NCBI GenBank assembly: GCA_035235625.1
Contig: CP141140.1
Span: forward strand, 41,039,351-41,103,350
DNA: 64,000 nucleotides
DNA from: Saururus chinensis
Lineage: Eukaryota; Streptophyta; Magnoliopsida; Piperales; Saururaceae
Direction of reading: 5' to 3'
The position numbers and the translations under genes were made by a program. Every line of letters begins with the position of its first letter. The first letter of the stretch is position 1. Below the pieces are notes generated by a model. The model was not told the origin of the DNA. It saw nothing but the letters and a program-made list of their open reading frames with translations, and made no database searches. This document shows, one piece after another, positions 1-13,294 of the stretch.

Positions 1-3000
1 TAAAAAATAATTAAGTGGAAAAAGAAGCTAAAAATAAAGAGAGAAGAGGATCTTGCAAATCAAAGAGAAGAACTATGTTTGTTGGTGTCACCTTACAACA
101 CAAGTAGAGAGCAAGGTCTTTAACTCAACCTACAAGATCAAAATAAAAGAGAGTAAGTAACTAAGTATTATCTTAGAAAGTAAATTTAAACTAAAACTAA
201 CTACAACTATCCTAACTACAATTTAGTAACAATCCGACATTGTCCCTAACAACAGTGCTAAAAACATGATCGTTTATAATTAAACTCTTTGCAAGTGCAC
301 AAGGTAATTATATTAAGATAAACATTTAAATGGATGAATTAATTACTAAATATATGAGAAGAATTTGTTGATAATTGAAACTTAATTTAAACAAAGGAAG
401 TAAGCAACTAAATGAAAAGGAAGAAAATAATATAGTGGTAGTTACTTAGGAAATCAAGTCTACTATAGAACCATAAACATTTAATAACCTTTAATCTAAA
501 TCTAGTGTGAATATGAATTAAGTATTCTCAGCTATAAGCTAGAATTACTTTAGAAATAATCATTAATTAAATCCATGGCATGAACTATCTTCAACAATAA
601 CTAGAATCCTTTACATTAAACCAAACTATAAGCATGATTTGTCTAATCTTAGTATAACTCTTCCAATTCCTTAATTATATGATCTTCAACACTATTACAT
701 GATCATCTCATCTAAATCACAAAAATTGAAATCGATATAAATCTCAAAATCATATCAATATCATCTATTACAATGCAATAAATCAATAGAGAATTGAATA
801 ACCTTGGAAAGCTCTTCTATTAAAAAGGAAATTCTTATCATACGATTATCATTATTCACAACTAGAATATAAATTAAAAAGAAAAAGAAACTAAAACATA
901 TCTATAATTTCATCAACTTCTAAGTAAAAGAAAATTTATCCTTACACGATAAAAGAAGGCTCTTGAATCTCCATTGAAAGCTTTGAATGTTTCTCTATCT
1001 TCTTATCTCTTTTCTCTTAAGAAAATCTATTATATTTTATTAATTTTGAACTCATATGACTTTATATATACATGAGCATAGGAGGAAGTCTATTTGGAAA
1101 AGGATTCAAAACCGGCTTAAAATATAAAACTTTATGTTAGTCTATACTACTTTATTTCGTGTCAGATTATGTTCAAGAAAATAAGTCTGCTCACTAGACA
1201 ATTCATATTCATATTCATATCTAGCTTTCTACTCTGTTCATTAAGCTCTTTCGTTCAATACCAAATTAATTTTCAACAAATTTGTAATCTTTAAAAGTCA
1301 TCCAACTCATTTTTAAGCATGTTAAAAGTATTTTCAAATATTTTTCACATTGTCCAAGGACCTCAATAAATGCACCTTACCTATAAAATATAAAAAAATC
1401 ACATTTTAGATGTGTAGTATATAAATAAAATCCTAACAAGATTCAAATGCATGCCTGAACTACTAAAAGCACTCAAACTAATTATTAATTAAGCTAAAAT
1501 ATTAATATTTATTTTAATATAAATAAATCTTAATTAACCCTAAATTAACATACTACTATACTAGTAAATAAGGTAAAAAGACATATAAAATATATACTTT
1601 TTACACTTATTACTATGTTCAACCTGTTTTTGTTTTATTTTGGGGTTGCATAGTTGTGCCATGCAGGTGCTCAAGATGACTTATTTTACAAGCATAGAGG
1701 CGAACATATGCATATATAGTGTGGAATAGTTCATTTGTGATGGGATAGACTCCTATTTAATTTTCATGTAACTTGTGACACTAAAACATGTTATATGGAG
1801 GTCTTGTTTGATTGCTTAGACATGTGTGTTGTCTTTTTAGGTTTGAGATTTATTATGTTATTTTGATACTTATGTGAGTATGTGAATGATTAAGAGACTT
1901 CAATAAATTCTCTTTTATCTTTCGTTAATTATTTTTTGAAAAAAGAAAGTATTGTATACTTCAATCTAACACAATTTTGGGTTAGTATTCCAAATTCATC
2001 GCCCCTTCTTCATCTCTCTTTGGTTGGGTTCAGGTTAAGGAGGAATGAAAAGAATGTTGTGGGTCCTTCGCATCGTCACACTCATGGATGACGGGCTTCT
2101 TGCTGCTACTCCTTCATATGGCGGGGAAAGCTTTGATAGATCGATGAGGCTGAAGAATGAAAGATGTCTATGGAGATTTTGGCCGTAGCAAAGAAGGCAA
2201 AGGCAAACGGAGTGCAAAAGCTCCGTTGTCGGGGAGGTTGAGATACCTTCTTCTATAGAGAAATGCACCATTGTGGCAAAAGATAGGAATTGAGTATAAT
2301 GACAGGAGAATATGCTAAAAGGTTGTTTGAAAGCTCTACAGTAGGCGTTGAGTGAAATCAGGCGGAGAGAAATATGAAAGTGAGGGCAAAATATAAAAAA
2401 AGTTCAAATATTTGAGAAAAATGAATTTGTGCAAAAAGAAAAAGAAAAGTGGGAATTCGTCCAACAATGACCTGAACTTTGGTTAAACTTTGTACAGACA
2501 AAAGAATACAAAAAGAAGCACTTATTCCCAATGTCCTATGTCTAGCGCTCTAGGCATCCTCCAAATAATTAACCATCTCGCCCCCTCTGCATCGCTGATC
2601 CTCTTTTCACTCCCAATTCTTGCCCCTGTGGCACTTGTGAGATGGGTCACACGTGTAAGTGTCCTAAGCAATGCTAAATTCACGATATGCCTTGCATTTA
2701 ACTAGAAAATCTCAATTATCTTTCCATTTCTAAGGGGTTCCCTCTCACAGATACACACATTCTCTCTCTATAAACATATATGTGTATAAATCCCAATGAT
2801 CTGGTAGTTTCTGACTTTTACGTTACACTTAATAAGTAATGGGAATTAGATAACTAATTATACCAAAAAATAGACTAATAATACCTAGGGTGGCTGGTTT
2901 GCCACCCCCAATTTAGACAACACACCCCATTTAGCATGGATTCACAGTCCATTGTATTTTCAGACGGGAAGGCATCCACCACGTGTATTGTAGGGGTTGG

Positions 3001-4596
3001 GCTGCCTATGTGTGGGGTGGCAAATTAATCTGTCACCCTTTCAATACTCATACACTATTGCCCAAGACCGCTAGCTGCACGCACGCTACAATGAAGGTGT
3101 AAGGCCTGTATATGAGCATGGAGCCCATACATTGTGAAGCGCATGCAAAGCCATACTTTGTTTATTTTTTTAACGAAGCTTATACCGATTTACTCAAACC
3201 TATTATTATGAGACTTGGAGAAGTGATTCGCAGGTAGAACTTAGAAGAACAAACATAATCCACAATGAAGTAGGCATATTTTGGCTTCATATTATTACCA
3301 GTGAACAAATGGCATAATAGTAATGCAGGAACAAAAGAATTTGAATATGAACCTGATGTCAAGCTGTGCATAAGTTAAAGCTATTTTAGTTAAAAAAAAC
3401 TGTTTCTTGTTTTTCAAGAAGAATTCTTAGTTAGAAGCAGCTAAATGACTTCAAATGAACAGTACTTGCAACAAAGAAAAAACATAAGAGCACTATAGCA
3501 AACTTTAAACCTGGAAAATACAAGATTATAATGCCAAAAGGAGAATTTGAATTAAAAGATTACATGTCTAATCCCTAATAAGTTCAATTTTCAAAGCGGA
3601 ACAGCATCAAAGCTCCCAACTAGAGAACTCAAAATGGTTATCTTAGCAGATGGGTGCTTAGTGTTGACAGATTCTGCAAGCGAGCACTTCCTCTCTTGGA
3701 ACAAGTCGGAGAAAGGGGAGGAGGAGGGGTGAAGAAAAGGGTCTTTGTTGCCCATTTATTGATTGGAATCAATATGGATCCCATTGAAAACGTGGAACAC
3801 CCCCATAAAGTAGCAACCAAGCCATAGGCCTCCTTATATAAAGGAAAGTTGCCTGTAGCTGATCACTTTATTAATTATCTTTAGTATGATAATATGGAGC
3901 ACTTACTTTATTTAATTAATTTTTTTATCGGTCATGGGTGGATTAGGCTTAAACAAAATAGAATTGTGGTAGGATTTGGTTGTGGCCACCCATTATTGAC
4001 AGGGAATCCTGGTAGTGGCCACTAGTGCAAGCTCACATGTTCATAGGACCAGTGGATGCTATTTTCTCCTTTGCCAAAGAGTGTGGGGCATTTGGGGCTG
4101 CCAATGGAATGGTAATGGTTACGGTTAGACTCTTGTTCCACTATCCTAGTGGTTTATCAGTTTTTTTAACTATAACTGTTTTGTTATCTATACAGTACGC
4201 TATTCTATACCCGTTCTGTCAAATCCAGTTGGTTGACTCTTACCCATTAGCAAATTTATTGATGTTTACACTTCAATTTTATTTGCAAATTTAACTTATT
4301 TTCTCAAGATTTGTTAAATCGTTTCTAATAATACCATGCCATTATTTTTTCTTTTGATAGTTTAAATGCTTTCTTCAATGCCTCTTCAAATTGTAATGTT
4401 CTAAGCCTAATGTACTTGCCAAGATTAAGTAGTTTGCAGTAGAACTGTGACTAATATCTTCTACAAGCAACATAAAAGTAAGAAAATAGACAACCTAGTA
4501 CTATCTAACAAAAAATAAGGCATCATTGTAAAAGTCAACATGGCACACGATTAACAATCTACAACTATATTTCCATGCTAGGTATAAGACCAAGTA
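1..4596. other. AT-rich intergenic DNA, no gene recognised
   Basis: No open reading frame here looks like a real protein. All are short, low in complexity and without motifs. Around 230-310 the wording (a run reading gtccctaacaacagtgctaaaa, then a gcaagtgcac box) resembles a stretch I associate with the 3' untranslated part of plant Ty3/gypsy elements, so 1-1500 may be an old retroelement tail. That is recollection and weak. At 3834-3841 there is a TATA-like ttatataa that could serve the minus strand upstream of a purine/pyrimidine-rich segment, but no gene follows it. Confidence 0.4.
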
Positions 4597-4694
4597 CTAC
4601 CTCCGTTGTATAGCAACATTTTGTTTGTCAAAATGAACTAATTTTAGTTTATTTTAAAAAATTAAATATAACTATAAATTTCGAACAGAGGGTG
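4597..4694. mobile_element. Stowaway-like MITE, degraded
   Basis: The stretch begins after TA with ctacctccgt and ends gaacagagggtg before TA. These ends are imperfect inverted copies of the CTCCCTCCGT-type terminus of Stowaway/mariner MITEs. The interior is AT-rich and about 95 bp long, with no coding capacity. The ends carry several mismatches, so this is an old copy. Confidence 0.4.
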
Positions 4695-5605
4695 TACAAA
4701 TTTAAAGTTTTATTAGGGTTAAGTGGATAGTTAATAAAGAATGTCTAGATGGATCAGGTCGGTTCCATCTGGGTCGCTGCGGGTTTTTGCTGCAGCCTTA
4801 AGTGTTAGGGTTTGGTGAGGGATCGACTATTAGGGTTAGTGTTAAATTTTTTTTTTCAAATTACATCGTGGTTGGGGGTGGATGATTGATTTTTGAAAGA
4901 CATGAAGTATGGTATATTTATAGATATGCCAAATGCCTAATGGTTAATGGATATGGAAAAAAAATTGCATTGCCCTTCTGATTATATAATAGTTGATAGA
5001 ATTATTCACTTATTTATCTACTAAATAAATTTAACGTTAAATATATTAGTGGAATGGTTTGAACATGGATACTGTTGGTAAGCCTAGTAGATTCCACGAC
5101 CAATTTATAAGAACATTCAAACATCTATTGAAATAATGTAAGAGCATTTAAACGAATACTCTCACCATCTCATATGATTAGCTACATTTAAAATAATAAT
5201 AGTTTTTATTAAATGGTGGAACCTTAAGCTTATGATATTTTTTTAAGTTCCAAACACTTAAATTGAACAAAATAAAGTTATTAATATAAAATAAATATTT
5301 TTATCAAATAAAGTTATTAATTTATAACAGAAAAATTATAATATATGTCTCTTCTTATGCTCCATGAAGAAGGCGAGGGGTGAGTCATAGGTCGGGAATG
5401 GGTTTCATCATGGGATGTGTGCCGAGCAGTCATGAACATGAGCATAAGTGGCATTTTACTTGTAAAATTGCTAAGGCTGGTCGCAGCAAGTGACACCTGC
5501 ATGACGAGTAGGTCCCATGCATGGCTCCATACTTGGACCCCAATGGAGCCTATGCCATTATGCAAATGGTGCTAGCATTACTCTTCCACTAATTAATAAG
5601 AAATA

Positions 5606-6741
5606 GAGGAATTGACCAAAGTAGACTCTCAAAGCAAGTTTTTACTATTTACCAAAGTAGACTTGCTCACGTGGGAACTTGCAAGTGTGTGAAGGCTTTT
5701 GACTAAATTACCCTCTCCTTCATCATATGACAACCCGATGAAAAAAAATCATCTATAATAGTCGCTTAGTCCAGGAAAATGTCTTCTTCTCCAGTGCGAC
5801 TTTGTCCTACAGTGGTTTTATCTTCAGTAAGGCTTCCTACCTAGGTTGGTTCATCTTCTTAAAGCTACTTTTGTTTACCCAGTTGTTTCCTTCTTCACGA
5901 CTTTTCTCTGGCACGTCTCAACGTCCAACTCCATCTATTCCTTCAACGAAGAAGATTGATTCATGTTATTTGGGATGATGAGAAATGTGTTTCCAAATGA
6001 AAAATAGTATTTTGGGTTGGATATATATTGGTCATTACGTAGTTTCTGCTAGTAAAATTTTTGGGTAACTGGAAAATTGATAAAGGGAAACTAAAAATTT
6101 GGAAGATAGGAAAACTAAAAATTTAGAAAACTAGAAAACTAGATTGCTGATATGATACAAGAAAAGCATGGAAAGGGAGACACAAAGTTTATTGTGTGTT
6201 TGGGATGTACATTGGGAAAGAGACAAGTCCCTTCAACAAAGAAGAAAAAGACAAGAACTCCTTGAAATATGATACATGTTTAGAGAAAAATGTATTTTTG
6301 TAGATATGAAAGGTGTATAAGGACAATTTTTTGTTAATATTACATTTTTGCACGAGGTTATCATATTTCTATTCAGGTTTCTTGTAGACTTTTCTAGTTT
6401 TCTATTTGCCAATTTCCCAACTTGTCATTTTCCAGTTGCTCATTTTCAGTTTTCCAGTTCCTCATTTTTAGTTTTCCAGTTCCCAACTTTCAGTTTGCCA
6501 GTTACCAGTTTTCCCATTCGGATGTATATTAGGTCCAGCTTGCATCCCATTATGTTAGTATGGTTTTCTCTAAATTTTCCTAGCTTGCCGTTTTCCAATA
6601 GTTCATTTTTAGTTTTTCAATTCCGAGCTTTCAGTTTTCCAATTCAAATGTACACTAGGTCCAGTTTGCATCCCATTATGTTAGTATGGTTTTCTCTAAA
6701 TTACTCATTTGTGTAATAGAAAATAGAAAAGAACAAGAACT
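5606..6741 (+). repeat. Left arm of the palindrome
   Basis: This arm pairs with 6872-8019. Matching landmarks are the accaaagtagac end, the segment around 5640-5720 (aacttgcaagtgtgtgaaggc), the segment around 5800-5890, and the innermost gaacaagaact. The 122-codon open frame starting at 6348 is only a translation of the phenylalanine/serine-rich repeat and is not a gene. Confidence 0.8.
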
Positions 6742-6871
6742 AAAACATAAATAGAACTTAATTTTTTGAATTAATTTTTGTCATAAAACTTGGTTTAATG
6801 TTTTTGAATTATGTTCAGATGGATATTGTCTTCGGATTAAGTTGTATTAAAAATACTAATACAACAAATTC

Positions 6872-8019
6872 AGTTCTTGTTCTTTTCCATTTTCTATAAC
6901 ACAAATGAGCAATTTAAAGAAAACCATAGTAGCATAATGGGATGCAACCTAGATGTAGTATACATCCAAGCTGAAAAACTGACAACTGAAAACCTGAAAG
7001 CTGGGAACTAAAAAACTAAAAACAGGCAACTAGAAAATGGCAAGCTTGGAAAATTTAGAGGAAACCATACGAACATAATGGGATGCAACCTGGACCTAGT
7101 ATACATCCTAATGGGAAACCTGGTAACTGGCAAACTGAAAGCTGGAATCTAGAAAACTAAAAACGAGCAACTGGAAAACAGCAAGCGGGGAAATTGGCAA
7201 ATTGAAAACTAGAAAAGTATACTAGAAACCTGAACAGAAACATGACAGCCTAGTGCAAAAATGTAATATTAACAAAAAATTGTCCTTGTACACCTTTCGT
7301 ATCCACAAAAATACATTTTTCTTTAAACATGTATCATATTTCAAGGAGTTCTTGTCTTTTTCTTCTTTGTTGAAGGGACTTGTCTATTTCCCAATATATG
7401 TCCCAAACACACAACAAACTTTCTGTCTCCCTTTACATGCTCTTTTCGTATCATATCAACAATCCAATTTTCCACTTTTCTAAATTTTCAGTTATCTCGT
7501 CTTCCAAATTTCCAATTTCCCATTTTTAGTTTTCCAGTTCAAAAATTTTACTAACAGAAACTACGTAATAACCAATATATATCCAACCCAAAATACCATT
7601 TTTTACTTGGAAACACATTTCTAATCATCCCAAATAACATAAATCAATCTTCTTCGTCGAAGGAATATACGGAGTTGGACGTTGATACATGCCAGAGAAA
7701 AGTCATGAAGAAGGAAACAACTGGGCAAACAAAAGTAGTCTTAAGAATATGAACCAACCCAGGTAGGAAGCCTTACTGGAGATAAAACCACCGTAAGATG
7801 AAGTTGCACCGGAGAAGAAGACATTTTCTTAGACTGAGCGACTGTTGTAGATGATTTTTTCCATCGGGTTGTCATATGATGAAGGAGAGGGTAGTTTGCT
7901 CAAAAGCCTTCACACACTTGCAAGTTCCCACGTAAGTAAGTCTACTTTGGTAAATAGTAGAAACTTGCTCACATTTCACTTATTTGACCAAAGTAGGAGT
8001 CTACTTTGGTCAATTCTTC
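6872..8019 (-). repeat. Right arm of the palindrome
   Basis: Inverted copy of 5606-6741, beginning agttcttgttctttt and ending ggtcaattcttc. Small differences from the left arm, such as an extra accaaagtag near 7985, show that the arms have diverged since they formed. Confidence 0.8.
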
Positions 8020-8151
8020 TAAGAAATACTACACCCTTAGTGATGTGTATGTATGAGATCCACACATGGACATGGTTAACGAGCATGCTCATGGTCCGTG
8101 TGCAGGTTGAGCTGTGAGCTATCATTTTTGGCCTTGAATCACAAAGGGAGT

Positions 8152-8541
8152 TAGGGATGCGAGTCGAGTCAGTATATAGTAAAACTTGACTTAACAGTAT
8201 TGGGTTAAGTTTAGTTTTTCAAATTTATTTTGAATAGTTAATAAGGTCAGGTTAACTTGAACCTGACTAGATGCAGTTAAAGTTATAAATATAATTTTTT
8301 TATATTTTTATTCATATTTTGATAAAAATTAGTAATATTATTCATATTGGTTAGAGATAATGTTGAATAATTATTTAAAATTTAATATTTTGTATTCATA
8401 ATTAAGTAATTCTTTTAAATAAAATAAAAAATAATTTTAAATTCTAAACAGGTTATGTTTAAGTTTAGTCTATTCAAGTTAGGTTAGGTTCGAATTATTT
8501 GTAGGGTTTAGGTTTAGCAAAACGACATGATGGCATCCCTA
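8152..8541. mobile_element. Possible hAT-like MITE
   Basis: A 9-bp inverted pair, tagggatgc at 8152 and gcatcccta at 8533-8541, bounds an AT-rich core. The core contains repeated Gly/Leu-like 'ggttaagtt/aggttaggtt' subterminal words, as in many small plant hAT derivatives. I could not find a matching 8-bp target duplication, so the assignment is tentative. Confidence 0.3.
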
Positions 8542-11500
8542 GTCAAGTAATTACTTACGCATTCACCTTGAAAAAGTAGTATCATTGTAAGACTCAGGGT
8601 ATAAATTTTGTTTCTTTTTTTATTTAACTGGAAAGTATCCTATAGTACATACACTTGACTACATAATGAGTGTTTACTACAAACAAGAAGGCTGTACAGG
8701 GGAAGCTCTACATAAACCAAATATATAACCACTTCATAACCAAAACAACAAATCCATAGTCAGAACTAGACATATCGACTGCTTCAGTGGCAAGCACATG
8801 TGATCAACTCCAATTATAGGGCCACAAACTCCAGACCCGATATGAGTTTTAAATTGCGCCATAAAGAAAGTCACTATAGCATCCATGAATTTGTAAAGAA
8901 AATTTTGAAAATAGAGACCATTGGCAAGCCACTGCCATGTTAGTGACCTTGTCAGTTTCATGCATAAAATTCAGTTATGTTAAGATCATGGACAGTTGTG
9001 CAATTTCTAGTGGATTAGGTTGGTTATACATAATCAAATGTATTAGAAGTTTTAACGTGAAAGATGGCAGTGGAGTGCGCATGGAAGTTTGGCACAAGGC
9101 AACAACGGGTTAAAGAAGGATTCAACAGTTGATCTCTTGTCAAGAGGTAGGATGGACTAATCTCAATTTAAAAGTTTTGATAACACACTTGATCAAGATA
9201 TAAATATATATGATTTGATATGACAATATGATGTAGGCGCACTATGTAGAACCACATATTCGAAATTTATGTTCAAGCTTTAGTTGCGCATGATTTGTGC
9301 AATTAAAGAGTTTTTATGCCAATAGTAACTATACTATGTGCTAAAAATGGTTTTCAAGCAATTCGTTTGATGTATGGATAATAGTCTCATTGTAGGAATT
9401 AGTTTGTTCTTCTACCTCAACACCCATGCAGCCATCGATGTGCCAATGGGATTATGATAGTTGAGAGAAGATAATTCACTCCCCACACTGACATGTGGAA
9501 GCCAAGTTGTTGAAGGAAACATTGGGCCCCGATAGGCAATTTATCATGTCGATGGAGATGGTGGTGAACAAAACTAGTTGTATCTCACTATCAACAAGTA
9601 TTGACATATTGATAGAACTGTAGATGACCATTGGCACTGACGCAGGCGGATCAATGAGATGACGAATGGTAGTTTGGTCTATGTTTTTGAAATAATATTT
9701 TATTATGACCATATGTTGGTAAATAAAAAATGTTATGATAAACTTTACTTACATAGTGAACATAAGAAAACTCTAGAATACATAATAAAAGACGTGTGCT
9801 AAGAGGGTAATGTAAACCCTCGTTTTGGGCAATATCAAAGAAGGCAATGAGCTCGACCTAATGATGATAAAAAATACTTATTGTCATGAGTACTAAGTGT
9901 TGATGTTGGCTCCAATAGGCATAGAGGGAGGGAGCTCATAGTATTAAAATAGACCACAGGTATACAGCTCCCCCAAACTTAGGAGTTTGTTTGTTGTTGA
10001 GCCTCTCCCCTACACTGGGAGTTGGTTTACATCTTCAAAGCTCACAATGCAACGTGAAAGTGGGGTCTTAATAATCATAAAAGGCTTAAATACTTGACTA
10101 CTTAGGTCTATAAGCCCTTGTAGGCCTTAGCTTTATGACATAAATAGAGTATGTAATAGTGTTTTGGAAGAATATGAAGTTTTTTGGTATAACGATATAC
10201 ATTTCAAGGAGACGGAGGAACTTCCTTGATGTTTCCACAACTATTAGAATGTTTGATTTTTTTGTGACCTATGATAAGACTTGAGTGAATTAATAATTGG
10301 TCATAAAATTAGAAAAGGTACTCAATATATCAAATATTCATTTTTGTTATTTGTTTAATATAATATTAATTATATGTTAATTTATCCCATTGAGTGTCAC
10401 ACCCCAATATTTTCTAAGTATATTTTTTAATATACAACAGAGCAAGTATTTTTTATTTTTATTAAATCAAATGTTAAGATATCTTGGGATATGAGCCACT
10501 TGGTTTTCAAATATATGAATATCAAATCAGAGTACATAAGTAATTGTCAACACGTTATCATAAATCAAACAGGGTACAACCTGAGTATGTGTTTGAATAT
10601 TATGATGTACACTAATGAAAATAGGTTAGTTCTCATGTGCCTACAGTTATCCACTCTTAAGTAAGATAACATTTTAAGTACAATAAACATGTCAAGTGGA
10701 GTAGCAATGTCCTCCATGTTATGCATACAATCTCCTAAAAGAACTTTGATCTTACAAGTTACATGCACCGCACGGGTGCTAAATATACAAATATACCCAA
10801 TTTGATAGCTAAACAAAAAATCACATATGATATTAATAACATATACAATAATTTAAAGCATTAAATCCTTCATCTCAACTTTAAATAAATGATTGCAAGT
10901 AGATCAATTAATTCAATAAATGTTTGATATTTAAATGACATATTCCATTGAGTAAATCATAGTAGTGCATCAGGACATAAAAATTATTATCAAGACTATA
11001 AGTCAATCTCTTTAAAATTAAACTACTTAAGGCTAATGGGCATAATCTATCTATAATTTTTAAATATAACAAGCTGGTAACAAATAAATGGGTATGGAAT
11101 TACTTTTCTATTACCTTCTATTTAGATAATGGTTGGATAAAACTATTACCTATCGAATAAATTTAACTATATATTTAACTTCCTAATGGTATGGTACAAA
11201 TACAAGAATGGTAAAATGGGTACCGTTAGTAGCCCTAGCTTTGTGGGCTTTATAAGGCATTGTAAGGATTTGTTGGATTAGTACAAGACAAATAATTGTT
11301 TTCCAAATGGAACAAATATAAAATGGAGGGAGTATAGTTTATTATAGACTAAAAGCAATAGCTCTTAGAAGAGATTTAAGGAAATAGAAAACATGTAAAA
11401 CCATTATATACTCAACCTTCCTTGGTACAGATGTGTGCATTATTGCATAAATATAATTTAGGATAAAGATGTACTTCATTTTTGAAAGAGTGTTGTTTAT

Positions 11501-12239
11501 ATGTGTTGTTGCATTTAGAGGGGTGTGAGCCAAGTGCACTTGGGATGTTGAATCTCGATCTAACAAACGCATGCAAAACAATGGGCAAAGGAGTTTTTAT
11601 CACCCACGCACCATCCTATTTTACATGCATTATCAAGATCTGGTAGCTTGTGATGAACCTAAAGCCCGTGCCCCATATGGGACAGGCACATAACTTTTTC
11701 TAATTGTAAAATGAAGCTTGTGAGGTATAAGCTATACAATGAGGATCCTCAATTTCTTAAAACTACTTCCCTCTATTTTACATTAATAATTTTAATTTAT
11801 TTTTCAAAATAAACTAAACATGGAAAGGAAGGACTATAATTTAGAATATGAATTTAATTTATTAATGAATATTTATATGCATATAAGGCACTAGTTTGTC
11901 AGTGACATAAATTAATTTTTTGCGGCTAAGGGACATAAAATTGACTTGCCGGGGATGTTTGGGTTCTGAATTTGGGTCAGATTCCATCAATTCTCTCTCA
12001 ATTCTGTGAGGATTTATCATAATCAAGGTCGTCTATAAAAGTTGGGCGGAATTGTTTGAGCCTTTGCGAGGTGACTCGACCGAATTTGACTCTACACCCA
12101 TCTGACAGAGGTCAGATAACCCATAAATGCCTCATCGATTCCAGCTTTCGCATTGTCCAGGCTGAGCCTCACTGCCTCCACAAAGTTGTCCACCACGGCA
12201 TCCAGCCTCCTCCACAAGGTTGTCTGGTGGGCGGGGTGA
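8542..12239. other. Intergenic DNA, no gene recognised
   Basis: Several short open frames occur, the longest 75-83 codons, but none matches a family I know. At about 10397 the text tgtcacacccc resembles the inverted 3' end of a Ty3/gypsy LTR like those at 39718 and 51290, so a minus-oriented LTR fragment may begin there. At 11766-11836 an inverted pair (cttccctctatttta and ggaaaggaaggac) may be a Stowaway-type remnant. The rest is AT-rich and featureless. Confidence 0.35.
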
Positions 12240-12475
12240 GGGCGGCATGGAGGGATCAGAGGGTGGCAGGGGAAGGTCAAGCTCGAGAGCGCAGGGGATG
12301 TGGACAACAACATTGCCATGGTCAAGGGTGATATCGACCTTAGTAGCAATGGAGAGAGCGAGGAAAGAGAGGTGGACCATTATGTCTACAACCCAGTGGC
12401 CATGAGGGAGGAGATGTACTTCATGATGGTTAGGGGTGGCAATCGCCTCTACTACGTCCAATTCCCCAGTTGTTC
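12240..12475 (+). pseudogene. Protein-like host sequence, 5' part, interrupted by the copia element
   Basis: One frame stays open from about 12240 into the copia LTR. Its composition looks protein-like: acidic and mixed, including [19 protein letters not shown] and then [18 protein letters not shown]. The GC content and codon use differ from the AT-rich surroundings. The frame carries on in similar style after the retrotransposon (19064-19215), but only with frame changes, and an in-frame stop lies at its upstream edge. I do not recognise the family. The likeliest reading is a decayed host gene that the retrotransposon split. A chance open frame in GC-rich DNA cannot be excluded. Confidence 0.35.
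12471..12475. repeat. Target-site duplication of the copia element, left copy
   Basis: The five bases tgttc directly precede the 5' LTR. The same five bases follow the 3' LTR at 19059-19063, which fixes both ends of the element. Confidence 0.9.
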
Positions 12476-13275
12476 TGTTGGGTTGTGGGCGTCGTACCCA
12501 CTAAACCAGGAAAAATGAGTCCGGTTCTGATTTGAGTGATATGTGATAGGAGAAAAATTTAGTTGGGATCCACAATAAAACCACTCGGAATATGACTTGG
12601 TAAAGTCCTATTCCAAAATGGACGTGGGCTAGTAAGCAGTCATAAAAACTACTTCCTCTTTATTGAGGACGTTCGACAAATTGTCTTTTTCTTCTACACA
12701 GAATGAAAAACAGAAAAGAGGCTCTCTTGACTTTATTCTTCTCTCCCAGATAAAATGCAAAGACAAAATTTTGTCGCTTCTTCTTCAACGAGAACAAGAG
12801 AAGTCAAAGAAAATTTTTTCTCCTTTGGTGTGTAGTGATCAAAGTGAAGGGTGGTTTTTCGTTAAAGTTTTGCACTCAAATCTCTCCTACAATTCATTGA
12901 GTTTTTTCTTTTTATTAGAGCCCTATCTTTGCTAAATATTCCCAGCAAATTAGCAAGAGGATGAAGGGCTTTCTCTCTTGATTTTCAAGAGGACTCATCA
13001 CAAGAGGTAATTCTAATTCCCCATTATTATACTTGATATAACAAAGAGGTCATGCAGGGTGATTAGCCACATCCTTGGGGCTCAGCCCCTAAGGGTCAGT
13101 AGTATTTTAATCTTTGTTTTAATTTATATCAATTCATAGTAATTTGAATTTACTACTACTTATTTGTGTTTATATATGTATGCATATAATTTGTTTGAGA
13201 TGGACATAAAGATGATATTTTGGCACATCCACAAGGCCGGGCTCACCACCAAGCTTCCACTGTGCCACTCAACCA
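12476..13275 (+). repeat. 5' LTR of the copia element
   Basis: 800 bp, starting TGTTGGGTTGTGG and ending ccactcaacca. It aligns along its length with 18258-19058. The primer-binding site begins two bases after its end, which confirms the boundary. Confidence 0.9.
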
Positions 13276-13276
13276 G

Positions 13277-13294
13277 TGGTATTGGAACTCTGGT
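13277..13294 (+). other. Primer-binding site, initiator-methionine tRNA type
   Basis: The text tggtattggaactctggt is a degraded form of the TGGTATCAGAGC primer site that plant copia elements use to pair with the 3' end of tRNA-iMet. It sits one base from the LTR end. Confidence 0.75.

Larger units (their letters stand above)
5597..8028. mobile_element. Foldback Mutator-like element (element proper 5606-8019) with 9-bp target duplication
   Basis: The element is almost entirely one inverted repeat. The left arm (5606-6741) and right arm (6872-8019) read as reverse complements of each other along their full length, with scattered mismatches and a loop of about 130 bp. The outer ends are gaggaattgaccaaagtag and, inverted, gaagaattgaccaaagtag. 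Immediately outside lie identical 9-bp copies of taagaaata (5597-5605 and 8020-8028). A 9-bp duplication together with long terminal inverted repeats is the hallmark of Mutator-like elements. No transposase reading frame is present, so the copy is non-autonomous. The arms are rich in a degenerate ttttccagttnnn repeat, and each holds a short internal duplication (around 6540-6600 and 6655-6705). A Foldback-type element of another superfamily is possible, but the 9-bp duplication favours Mutator. Confidence 0.78.

Noticed and set aside
6348..6716. 122-codon open frame rich in Phe and Ser
   Set aside because: It is the translation of the ttttccagttnnn repeat in the palindrome arm. It has no domain and no conserved start context, and the mirrored arm does not keep it.
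8734..8961. 75-codon minus-strand frame (MKLTRSLTWQWL...)
   Set aside because: It looked slightly protein-like, but there is no recognised motif, splice partner or promoter, so it is not listed as a gene.
12431..12442. taggggtggcaa, identical to a hAT terminus
   Set aside because: No inverted partner or 8-bp duplication nearby, and the bases lie inside the protein-like frame (VRGGN), so the match is coincidence.
12092..12461. Overlapping minus-strand open frames of 85 and 109 codons
   Set aside because: Shadow frames of a GC-rich stretch. The plus-strand frame has the better protein character, and neither minus frame continues beyond the copia element.
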